In this document: one piece after another, positions 17,923-25,570 of the stretch
Numbering within the stretch: the first letter of the stretch is position 1
How the letters are laid out: every line of letters starts with the position of its first letter
Program-made: the position numbers and the translations under genes
Assembly (NCBI GenBank): GCA_025996815.1
Contig: BNTT01000017.1
Span: 1-35,832 of the forward strand
Length of the DNA stretch: 35,832 nucleotides
Direction of reading: 5' to 3'
Source of the DNA: Bacteroidia bacterium
GTDB taxonomy: Bacteria; Bacteroidota; Bacteroidia; Bacteroidales; Azobacteroidaceae
The notes under the pieces: model-generated
The model's database searches: none
Seen by the model: only the letters and a program-made list of their open reading frames with translations
Told to the model about the DNA's origin: nothing

Positions 17923-18870
17923 CTAAAATTTTGCCGACAACCCCGTTGATAACACCTTTTGCGGCAAGTATATTTGCGCCGTTTTTCGCAACGTATCAAT
18001 CTCTTTTTCGCTCATCAACGGAGTAGATGAATACAACCAGTCCAAGCGCATTCTTGCATATTTATCCCTGCTGACATTGTTGAACGCGCACAACTCCCAA
18101 CATTCGATTTCATCCGCCAAATTGTTTCTCAAAAATTCGCCTATCTGCTGTATATTTTCTACCATAGCGGTTGCACCCGGTATTAACGGAGTACGTATCC
18201 GGATGCGTTTATTCGTATCATTCTTGCTTTTTTGGACGAGCCATTGGAAGTTTTTCAGAATTTGATTATTGTCAACGCCTGTATGTTTCTGGTGGAGTTC
18301 GCGGTCTATGAATTTTATGTCATACAGGAATATATCCACATACGGATATACCACTTCCAATGCTTTGGGGGAAGAAAAACCACTGGTGTCCAATGCGGTA
18401 TTTTCTCCCTTCTGCTTTAACAATTGCAAAAATTCGTGTACAAATTCATATTGCAGCAACGGCTCTCCGCCGGAAACGGTAACGCCCCCTTCAAATTCGC
18501 CAAAAAACAGGGAGTCTTTACAGGCTTCCTTTACCAATTCTTCCGCCGTCCAATACTTGCCAATCAGCGTTTGCGCACCGGTCGGACAGTTTTTTACGCA
18601 TTGCCGACAATGTTCGCAAGTTGTCGTATTGATAGTAGCACCTGTTTCGTCGAAAGTAAGTGCATGGCTTACACAGGATTCAACACAGATATTACACCCA
18701 ATACACTTGCGTGAAATCCACTGAGTTTCCGGCTCTCGGCTTAAACTTTCCGGATTATGACACCATTCGCAATGCAACGGACATCCTTTCATGAATATTG
18801 TTGTGCGCATACCCGGACCATCATGTGTTGTCCCTCGATGAATGTCAAATACCAATCCGGTTTTGCTCAT
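17923..18870 (-). CDS. Glycyl radical enzyme activating enzyme (radical SAM, with 2 ferredoxin-type clusters)
   Basis: 315 residues. Radical-SAM motif CxxxCxxC at Cys30, Cys34 and Cys37 (KGCPLHCEWCHNP), as in PFL- and glycerol dehydratase-activating enzymes. An inserted ferredoxin-like domain carries two CxxCxxCxxxC sets (Cys56/59/62/66 and Cys85/88/91/95) for two more [4Fe-4S] clusters, as in the activases of non-PFL glycyl radical enzymes. GGVTVSGGEPLLQYEF is the SAM-binding GGE region. It would abstract hydrogen from Gly735 of the GRE, anaerobically, in the cytoplasm. Its ATG overlaps the GRE stop (ATGA, 18867-18870), implying translational coupling. Confidence 0.95.
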   Translation of the reverse strand: MSKTGLVFDIHRGTTHDGPGMRTTIFMKGCPLHCEWCHNPESLSREPETQWISRKCIGCNICVESCVSHALTFDETGATINTTTCEHCRQCVKNCPTGAQTLIGKYWTAEELVKEACKDSLFFGEFEGGVTVSGGEPLLQYEFVHEFLQLLKQKGENTALDTSGFSSPKALEVVYPYVDIFLYDIKFIDRELHQKHTGVDNNQILKNFQWLVQKSKNDTNKRIRIRTPLIPGATAMVENIQQIGEFLRNNLADEIECWELCAFNNVSRDKYARMRLDWLYSSTPLMSEKEIDTLRKTAQIYLPQKVLSTGLSAKF

Positions 18871-21149
18871 ACTGCCTCATAGTTTACACGGGCTACAAAT
18901 TCCTTTTGAAACTCTTTGTCCATCACAACAAAATGGGCACTGTAGCCGGTTACCTTCACCACTATGTCGGCATATTCCGGATTTTCCGGTTCTTCAACCG
19001 CTTGCTTCAGTTTTTCCAAGTCAATGACATTAAAGTTGATTTGTATTCCTCCGTTTTTCATGTAAGCCTTGGAAAACTTCTCAATAAATTCGCCCTTACG
19101 CTCCCGCCCATCGAAAAATTTCGGTTGTAGTTCAATTTGCAAACTGCCTCCCTGATACTTGTGGAACGGCACTTTCAGCAACGATTTCGCCGTCGCGGTA
19201 ATACCTTCGGTGTTTCGTCCGTGCATCGGATTACAGCCGTGGGCAACCGGTTCTTGAGCAAGTCTGCCGTCAGGCGTGGCTCCCAGCATGGGACCGGCGT
19301 AGGTATGTCCCATGTATTGAAACAGCGACGGTCGGAAGTTAAACCCTTTGATATTTCTTTTGGTGGCAAATGTTTTAAGTATGTTGTCGGCGACTCTTAT
19401 GTGGATGGCATCCACTCCATCGAAGTCGTTACCGAATTTCTCCTGTTTCAGCATGATTTGCCGGAAAATCTCATCGCCTTCCCAGTTGTTGGCTATTGCC
19501 TTTTTCAAGTTTGAAAGCGTATATTTTTTCTCCTCGAAGATGACCCTTTTGATGGCATACAAAGAATCCACCACATTGGGAACGCCCAATACATTGACAG
19601 AGGTGTAAGCGTTGCGGGCACCACCGATAGCGGTAATGTCCAACCCCTTTTCGATGGCATCTTTCATGCACAGCGTTGTTACCATTTCGGGCCACACGCG
19701 ACTTTGCCATTCATAAACCTTATTTTTGAAATGAACCAATGCGGCGGCTGTTTTTTCCACTTCCTGTTCGTAAATCTGCCAAAATGTTTCAAAATCATTG
19801 ATGCTTTCTTTCTCTGCCACATCTATTGCGCGAAGCATTGGCGTTATCAGGACAAGACAATTCAGGTCGTGGTCGCTGTATTCGCTTCCTACGGCGCAAT
19901 ACCACTGGCAACCGCTGTAACTGACATTCCATGCGTCTTCGTAACGATAGCCGCTGTAGAGTTCGCTGTCGCGCATCACGTCGTAGCTTACAAGCGTTGG
20001 TACGCCACAGCCATGACGGGTTACTACATCGCAGGCATAAGTATAATAGGCGGGATTCATGTCGGGATGCCACATCACACCTAAATGATTGTAACCGCCG
20101 AGCATGTCGTATGCTTCAAGACCTACCCAGCTCACTTCGTTGGTGGCATCGCTTCCATCTTCGTTGCGACCGCCGAACGAAAAATAGTTGCCGCCATATT
20201 TTAGATACAATTCGGCTAACAGATTTCTGGCTTCCTCTTTGGTCAAAGTTCCGTCGGCTATATCTTTCCGGTAGAAATCAATCAGCAATTGGTCGAGCCG
20301 TCCATATCCATTGCCATGACCGTTGATGCGTTCCACCACTTGAAAGAGTTGAATAAACTGTACCGCCTGTTCAAAAGTTTCCGGTTTCCCCGTCGCTAAT
20401 TGCAACATGTTGACGGCGATTTTTTGATACAGTATTTTTTGAGCCTGGTCGGTTTCTTTACCTGCAAGTTCTGTCGCTTTATCGGCATGGCGGCGAGTAA
20501 AGCGGATAATCGCTTCCACTACCAACACCTGCGCCTGCAAATAATTGATGCGTTCCTCATTGCCCAATGCCTTCCATTTTTCCAAACTTGCTTTCACGTC
20601 CGACAGCAGACCTGTCCAGCCTTTATTCAATCCGATAGAAAGGTCGGGACAAGTGTGGGCTAAACTGGTGCCGCCTGCTCCCAACTGCCGCAATTCAAAT
20701 CCCAAATCCGTCACTTCGGGAGGATAGACGAATTTTCGCGCCTCGTCTAACTGCCAGTGAAACTCGCTACAGATAATCTCATCCGGATAGACTTCCGCAG
20801 GACTGTGGTCGAGAAAAAACGCATAGTCCTTTGCCCAGTTGAAAGCGGAATACTCAAATCCTTCCACTTTGGAAGGCATCTCCTTGGCATACGGATAGGC
20901 TGTGCCGATATCGACACGGCAATTATGGTCGCCAACGTTAATACGTTCACTGTCTTCCAACGCCATCTCTCCGGTTGCAGGCGAAAATCCCGCACTGTGA
21001 CCGCTCCAGTGATATACGAGAAATTCAGGATTGTCCACCAAAACATTACGTTTGCCACCTTTGGACAAATCGGTACTGCGCTTCCACAATCTTGCGATAC
21101 GCGGAGTGGCGATAAAATCGCTTACTACTTTTTGTTTCATGTCTGTCAT
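18867..21149 (-). CDS. Glycyl radical enzyme (PFL superfamily) of unknown reaction
   Basis: 760 residues, no signal peptide, hence cytoplasmic. The PFL-like domain fills most of the protein. The C-terminal glycine loop is VTGYSAHF with radical site Gly735 (codon 18945-18947). GATPDGRLAQEPVAHGCNP and GRNTEGITATAKSL match the usual pre-glycyl segment. The thiyl-radical Cys should be Cys414 in SYSGCQWYCAVGSEYSD, with Cys418 close by. Characterised GRE dehydratases and lyases have GCxE here; this protein has Gln-Trp after Cys, so the general-base Glu is missing, and it lacks the CC pair of PFL. It starts 2 bp after the GH29 stop (an alternative ATG lies three codons in). Expression with fucosidases suggests a sugar-derived substrate. 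Confidence 0.92.
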   Translation of the reverse strand: MTDMKQKVVSDFIATPRIARLWKRSTDLSKGGKRNVLVDNPEFLVYHWSGHSAGFSPATGEMALEDSERINVGDHNCRVDIGTAYPYAKEMPSKVEGFEYSAFNWAKDYAFFLDHSPAEVYPDEIICSEFHWQLDEARKFVYPPEVTDLGFELRQLGAGGTSLAHTCPDLSIGLNKGWTGLLSDVKASLEKWKALGNEERINYLQAQVLVVEAIIRFTRRHADKATELAGKETDQAQKILYQKIAVNMLQLATGKPETFEQAVQFIQLFQVVERINGHGNGYGRLDQLLIDFYRKDIADGTLTKEEARNLLAELYLKYGGNYFSFGGRNEDGSDATNEVSWVGLEAYDMLGGYNHLGVMWHPDMNPAYYTYACDVVTRHGCGVPTLVSYDVMRDSELYSGYRYEDAWNVSYSGCQWYCAVGSEYSDHDLNCLVLITPMLRAIDVAEKESINDFETFWQIYEQEVEKTAAALVHFKNKVYEWQSRVWPEMVTTLCMKDAIEKGLDITAIGGARNAYTSVNVLGVPNVVDSLYAIKRVIFEEKKYTLSNLKKAIANNWEGDEIFRQIMLKQEKFGNDFDGVDAIHIRVADNILKTFATKRNIKGFNFRPSLFQYMGHTYAGPMLGATPDGRLAQEPVAHGCNPMHGRNTEGITATAKSLLKVPFHKYQGGSLQIELQPKFFDGRERKGEFIEKFSKAYMKNGGIQINFNVIDLEKLKQAVEEPENPEYADIVVKVTGYSAHFVVMDKEFQKEFVARVNYEAV

Positions 21150-21151
21150 TA

Positions 21152-22675
21152 TTATTTGATAGCAAATACCACGGTATTGTATTTCGGCAATTGTGCCGGT
21201 CGTTGAATCACTATTTCGTCATTATTCTGTGTCCACTTTATTTTTTCTTTGCTGCCCAGCAAGCTGATTGATGACACTTTGTGTCCGGTAGCCGTCTTTA
21301 AAGCCAACGAGGATATGTGAATGTCGCCTTCGGGTTTCTCCATACAGAAGGCGTAAATGGTTTTGCCTTTGGCGGTAAAGCGGAGGTCGCCTTGCTTGTA
21401 ACTGCGAACATCTTTGATTCCGTGAAACTGTCCTTTTTCCTGCGCTTCCGTTATCGAAGGTCCTTCGCCGTAAATTTTCCACGGGCGAGTGCCGAAAATG
21501 GCTTCTCCATTGTCCTGCATCCATTCGGCGATGCTTTCCAGAATTTGCGTTTGCGTTTCGCCAATATCGCCTTCGGGCGTTTGAACTACATCCAGCAAGA
21601 GGTTTCCGTTTTTGCTGACAATATCAATCAACATCTGAATGACTTGGGGAGCGGTTCTGAAATCCATGCCTTCGCGGTAAATCCAGTCGCCCAGATTTGT
21701 ATCGGTTTGCCAGGGGTGTTCGCTGATGCCTTCGGCAACACCCAGTTCGTAGTCGCGCACCCAGCGGCTGTTGGATTCTTCCTTGCAGTTGTAAACAACG
21801 CCTTTGCCTTTCCGTTTGGCATCCTGATTGTAGTAATGGGCTATCATCGTTCTGCCTACATCGCCAAACGGCAAACCGCAGTCGGAATACAACAAATCGG
21901 GATGATAATTGTCCACCAATTCTTTGATGCGGTCGTACCATTCGCGCTGCCTTTCGGGATTGTTGGTCAGCCAGCCGCCATCGCCGGAAAGGGAGGGTTT
22001 ATGATAATAATCCCAATATTCGGGGTTGGCGCCATCGTAAGGTATGCCTGCCTGTGGTCCGAGTTGGTCTGCCCCGTGAGCCACCTGAAACCAATTGTAA
22101 CTGGCGCCGAGATGTTCGGTTACGCCAAAATACAAACCTTCTTTGGTGGCTGCTTCTTTCCATATTCCTACTACATCTTTTTTCGGTCCCATATTCACTG
22201 CATTCCATTTATGAAGTTTGGAATCCCAAAGAAAAAAATTGTCGTGATGGGTGGCTATGGTGCAGAAATACTTGGCACCCGCTCTTTTGTAGAGTTTCAT
22301 CAATTCCTCGGGATTCCATTTTTCGGCTTTCCACAAGGGAATCAAGTCTTTGTAGCCAAATTCCGAAGGGTGTCCGTAATGCTCCAAATGATATTTGTAC
22401 TGCCTGCTTGCCTGCTGATACTTATCCTTTGCGCAATCGAACGATTCTCCTGAATACATCGCTTTCGCATACCAGTCGCCCTGTCGTGGAACTGCCATGG
22501 GTCCCCATACCGACCAGATGCCAAACTTGGCATCGCGAAACCATTCGGGACATTTGTACTGTTTCAAAGACTCATCGGTGGGTTTGTATTTCCCTCCGGT
22601 CATGGGCAGATTGTCTGTCTGCGCAAAAATCGGTAATGCCATGATTACCGCCATTAATACTGTTGTTTTTCTCAT
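21152..22675 (-). CDS. GH29-family enzyme (alpha-L-fucosidase-like) with a His-to-Val change in the active site
   Basis: 507 residues with a signal peptide (about 1-19, IFAQ). The GH29 (beta/alpha)8 domain spans about 38-390, with ATHHDNFFLWD (His143/His144), LLYSDCGLPFGD (probable nucleophile Asp265) and GNLLLDVVQTPEGD. In place of the usual FGIxxHWG the sequence reads FGIWSVWGPMAVP, so the substrate-binding His is Val56 (codon 22508-22510, GTA). HHDGF is HHDNF. It may therefore act on an altered substrate, act weakly, or belong to a divergent GH29 subgroup. A C-terminal beta domain (about 410-505) is present. It is first in the GH29-GRE-activase operon, behind promoter cassette B. Confidence 0.9.
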   Translation of the reverse strand: MRKTTVLMAVIMALPIFAQTDNLPMTGGKYKPTDESLKQYKCPEWFRDAKFGIWSVWGPMAVPRQGDWYAKAMYSGESFDCAKDKYQQASRQYKYHLEHYGHPSEFGYKDLIPLWKAEKWNPEELMKLYKRAGAKYFCTIATHHDNFFLWDSKLHKWNAVNMGPKKDVVGIWKEAATKEGLYFGVTEHLGASYNWFQVAHGADQLGPQAGIPYDGANPEYWDYYHKPSLSGDGGWLTNNPERQREWYDRIKELVDNYHPDLLYSDCGLPFGDVGRTMIAHYYNQDAKRKGKGVVYNCKEESNSRWVRDYELGVAEGISEHPWQTDTNLGDWIYREGMDFRTAPQVIQMLIDIVSKNGNLLLDVVQTPEGDIGETQTQILESIAEWMQDNGEAIFGTRPWKIYGEGPSITEAQEKGQFHGIKDVRSYKQGDLRFTAKGKTIYAFCMEKPEGDIHISSLALKTATGHKVSSISLLGSKEKIKWTQNNDEIVIQRPAQLPKYNTVVFAIK

Positions 22676-22707
22676 ATCTTTAAATTTAAAATTTTATTAC
22701 TCGCCGA

Positions 22708-22776
22708 CAAAGGTACGCTAATAAAAAATGATAATAATTGTAAAAAAGCGACTTTCTTACAAAAGAAAGTCTCTTT
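22708..22776 (-). promoter_or_regulatory. Promoter cassette B: AAAGTCG repeat plus TACCTTTG box (GH29-GRE-activase operon)
   Basis: On the minus strand AAAGTCGCTTTTTTACAA (core at plus 22749-22755), then TATCATTTTTTATT and the -7 box TACCTTTG at 22708-22715. The core ends 33 nt before the box, matching the other two cassettes. At the expected 21-bp offset upstream the second repeat is degenerate (AAAGAGACTTTCTT, core 22770-22776). The start codon at 22675 follows the box by 32 bp. No clear -33 TTTG. Confidence 0.7.
22742..22772 (-). terminator. Putative intrinsic terminator of the beta-helix gene, overlapping cassette B
   Basis: On the minus strand GACTTTCTT-TTGT-AAGAAAGTC forms a perfect 9-bp stem with a 4-base loop (plus 22750-22771), followed by GC and six Ts. 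It begins 24 bp after the stop at 22796. The 3' arm of the hairpin is at the same time the proximal AAAGTCG repeat of the GH29 promoter. Confidence 0.6.
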
Positions 22777-22795
22777 TTTTTTGCGAAACTGTTGT

Positions 22796-25333
22796 TTATT
22801 GTATTATAATCGTTGTTGTTTGTTTCCCTGATTCGACAATATAAATTCCGGCAGGAAGGTTGCTTGTGTTTATGACTGTTTTCAAACCGGCAACCGGATG
22901 CGTCCGTACTTTCACTCCGGTTGTGTTGTAGAGTGTGATGACAGACGCACTTTCCCACTTGGCATTCTCCACAGTAATGTAGTCTTGAGCGGGATTGGGA
23001 TACACCTTAAAGACCGGCTCCGAACTGAGTGTCGGAAGTTGAGTGCCGGCGCAATCCAAGGGATAGCTAATTTCAAGGATATAATCTTTGGACGGCATGT
23101 TTTCCGGCGGCATAACACGAATGGTAAATCGATTTACTCCCGGCTTGAGTGCAACAGGCATTATTACCGGCTTGCCATCGGCATAAATTTCTGAAGTGCA
23201 ATACTTCGAGGTGCTTGGGCTGATAGTTACCTCATTTTCGCTGCAAGAAGCGGTATAATTCATGACGTCTTTGCTTGGCACTCCTCTACCATTGATTAGG
23301 ACAGAGTATAGGGTCGGGGCGTAATCACGCATGACATCTACCGAATAGGATTTAGTCGTTCCGTCTTGCGCCATCACAGTGATTGTGATTGGATTATTTC
23401 CTTCCGCCAGCCGCTTTTCGAGCGGATTATTCAGAATGACGGCGTTACAGTCGGTTGTGATTCCCAATAAATTGATTTTTTGAATGTCACTGGTTACGTG
23501 CAGCGTATAATCAACCGTATTCGTATTAAATGCCGGTGTGAGTGGTCCCGCATCGGAAACTATGTTGCTTAAATCGGCGTCGCTTGATTGGGTAGCCGAT
23601 GTAATTACGCCGGGAAATATTTTTGGTCCGGCGGCTGCCATAATATCGGCATCTTGCGATTCGTTGTTACTGATATGGTTGTCGTGTGCATTTCTGTCTG
23701 GACCGACATCTTGCTGCTCGCGTACTTTGTTTTGTACACCGGCAAAGATGGAATTAAAAACGTTATTCTCTACGGTAATATCCGAACTGTGGTCATCCAA
23801 AAATACGGCTGCCGCCTCCGCTCCGCCTACCCAAGTACCACGTTCCATATCGTGCACCCAATTTTCATAAATCCGGGTGCCGGGTTGGTAGCCCATCGTA
23901 TAGATGCCGCCGCCGTCGTTGTGCAGCCACATCACGTGATGTATGTTGTTGTAGCGTATCGTGTTGTCGTGCAACGTATCATTTCCGTTGTTGATTTGCA
24001 AACCCGTATAGCGGCTGTAGCGAATTTCATTGTATTCCATCGTCAGGCGGTCTACCTTAAAAGCGGCGATGCTCACTCCATTGGCATAATTCGTCCCGAA
24101 ATGCTCGAAGAGGTTATGTGCAATTGTGTTGTCGGAGCAAAGTCTTTCTGCGGATTGTTGAGTGGCTTTATACGTGTCTATTACAATGCCGTTGGCACAG
24201 ATTTGATTGAACCGGCAAGCCTCAATCACGCTGTTTTTCACTCCGGTGGCAAAAGTGAGTCCATTGGCTCCGGCACAGACGATATTACAGTGGGTAAAGC
24301 ACACATTATGGGCATAATTGACTTGCACCAATGTTTCCACCTGAATGTTGCCATCCAACGGTTGCACGGCTTGATTGGAACGGAGACCGACAATGCTTGG
24401 CGCCGTCCAATTGCTGTATATAAACTCAATGTTTTGAACCGTAACATTTTGCACGGGATTAGTTGCCGTCCCTTCTATGGTGAGCAACCTATCTATGGTG
24501 GGATAAATCACTTCTATCTGCTCGATATTTTCCCCTGTGCGTGGCTTATAGTATAATTCTTGGGTGGTTTCGTCGAGATACCATTCGCCGTCAGCATCCA
24601 AAAAATCGAGGGAATTTTCCCAAAAGTATGGTAAATTGGTGTCCCCCCAATAGGTAAGAGGGGAACGGATGTTAACGTGGGTATTATTACCCCGCTGCTC
24701 AAACGAATTGACCATTGTTCTGTTGTGCACCCAATCCTGATGTATGACCATTTCAATCTTATCCATATTGCGCCACTGCTGGATTTCTGAAGAATTAATG
24801 ACCATATACGCATTGCTCGCTCCAAAATTTTTGACCAGCCAATAGGGACCATAGTCGGTGTCATTTTCGCGGTTGGGATGCCGCGCCCGAATAGCCATTT
24901 TGCCATTGACATACAATTGCCGGAATGCAGCACCTGCGGGCAGTTGCGCCTTGTAGATGCCATCGCCGGCGGATTGCCAACCGGTCGTCACTTTTCGCCC
25001 TCCGGAAATAACGGCTTTGCCTTCGTTTGAACAGGGATTGGTGGCAACACCCGTAAAGGTAAGGGTTTCCGCAGCATCACCTGCCATCGCGTTGTCCACG
25101 GTAATGGGTGTTTCCAACGGATACACTCCTTCCAGCAACCGGACGCGGATGTCTTTCTCCCCGCCACTTCTCAGCGACATGATTTTATCTTTCAAGTCAC
25201 TGCCCTCAATACTGCCCGGACTGCTTTCGCTAAACGCGGTTCCGCTACCGTCGGGCGCTACCCAAATCTCTGTTTGTGCCGATAACCGGCAACTCAATAG
25301 AATCACAAATAAACTAACTACAATTCTTTTCAT
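22796..25333 (-). CDS. Secreted beta-helix glycoside hydrolase-like protein (GH141-like) with T9SS sorting domain
   Basis: 845 residues. Signal peptide 1-19 (SAQ cleavage). The N-terminal region EIWVAPDGSGT, FRQLYVNGKMAIRARHPN and GEWYLDETTQELYYKP is the pattern of GH141-like beta-helix enzymes (recalled; founding member is an alpha-L-fucosidase on rhamnogalacturonan II). The parallel beta-helix runs about 280-570. Two cadherin-like beta-sandwich repeats follow (about 610-690 and 690-770, ending DYILEISYP). Residues 775-845 are a T9SS type A sorting domain (FKVYPNPAQD, LPAGIYIVES). It should be displayed at or released from the surface. It is transcribed alone from its own promoter and ends at a hairpin terminator. 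A near-copy of its C-terminal third lies at 34873-35832. Confidence 0.85.
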   Translation of the reverse strand: MKRIVVSLFVILLSCRLSAQTEIWVAPDGSGTAFSESSPGSIEGSDLKDKIMSLRSGGEKDIRVRLLEGVYPLETPITVDNAMAGDAAETLTFTGVATNPCSNEGKAVISGGRKVTTGWQSAGDGIYKAQLPAGAAFRQLYVNGKMAIRARHPNRENDTDYGPYWLVKNFGASNAYMVINSSEIQQWRNMDKIEMVIHQDWVHNRTMVNSFEQRGNNTHVNIRSPLTYWGDTNLPYFWENSLDFLDADGEWYLDETTQELYYKPRTGENIEQIEVIYPTIDRLLTIEGTATNPVQNVTVQNIEFIYSNWTAPSIVGLRSNQAVQPLDGNIQVETLVQVNYAHNVCFTHCNIVCAGANGLTFATGVKNSVIEACRFNQICANGIVIDTYKATQQSAERLCSDNTIAHNLFEHFGTNYANGVSIAAFKVDRLTMEYNEIRYSRYTGLQINNGNDTLHDNTIRYNNIHHVMWLHNDGGGIYTMGYQPGTRIYENWVHDMERGTWVGGAEAAAVFLDDHSSDITVENNVFNSIFAGVQNKVREQQDVGPDRNAHDNHISNNESQDADIMAAAGPKIFPGVITSATQSSDADLSNIVSDAGPLTPAFNTNTVDYTLHVTSDIQKINLLGITTDCNAVILNNPLEKRLAEGNNPITITVMAQDGTTKSYSVDVMRDYAPTLYSVLINGRGVPSKDVMNYTASCSENEVTISPSTSKYCTSEIYADGKPVIMPVALKPGVNRFTIRVMPPENMPSKDYILEISYPLDCAGTQLPTLSSEPVFKVYPNPAQDYITVENAKWESASVITLYNTTGVKVRTHPVAGLKTVINTSNLPAGIYIVESGKQTTTIIIQ
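22954..23670 (-). repeat. Paralogous DNA segment, copy 1
   Basis: About 720 bp encoding the end of the beta-helix, both cadherin-like units and the start of the T9SS tail of the 845-residue protein. It matches copy 2 at high identity in the same orientation, with offset 12074 at one end and 12077 at the other, because copy 2 has one extra codon (a Thr in GTTTKSY). Confidence 0.85.
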
Positions 25334-25405
25334 AACTTATATGTTTTAAAAATGAGCACCTATCTGATATGTATCATTCCGTATCATCATTTTCTATTCA
25401 GGCGA

Positions 25406-25438
25406 CAAAGATAAGCAAATTATTTTGAACAGACCAAA
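25406..25438 (-). promoter_or_regulatory. Promoter of the 22796-25333 beta-helix gene
   Basis: On the minus strand TTTG (25435-25438), 21 nt, then TATCTTTG (25406-25413), a good Bacteroidetes -33/-7 pair. It is 73 bp from the start codon. It diverges from cassette C; the AAAGTCG repeats at 25461-25488 lie about 22 bp upstream of its -33 box, so both directions could share a regulator. Confidence 0.65.
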
Positions 25439-25460
25439 TGATTTTGCATAAAACTTTTAA

Positions 25461-25529
25461 AAAGTCGCTTTTTTACAAAAGAAAGTCGTTTTTTTACAAT
25501 TGCTATCATTTTTTATTGTCGTATCTTTG
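25461..25529 (+). promoter_or_regulatory. Promoter cassette C: two 21-bp-period AAAGTCG repeats plus TATCTTTG box (GH95-GH3 operon)
   Basis: AAAGTCGCTTTTTTACAA at 25461 and AAAGTCGTTTTTTTACAA at 25482 are exactly 21 bp apart. Then come TATCATTTTTTATT and the -7 box TATCTTTG (25522-25529). The proximal core ends 33 nt before the box. ATTG at 25499-25502, 19 nt before the box, is a weak -33. Start codon at 25571. This is the best preserved of the three cassettes. Confidence 0.78.
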
Positions 25530-25570
25530 CAGCCAATAATAATATTGTAAAATTTAAAATATCTTTTTAT

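Noticed and set aside
18867..22675. Propanediol-utilisation GRE with microcompartment
   Set aside because: The GCxE motif is missing and no shell protein or aldehyde dehydrogenase gene is present in the window.
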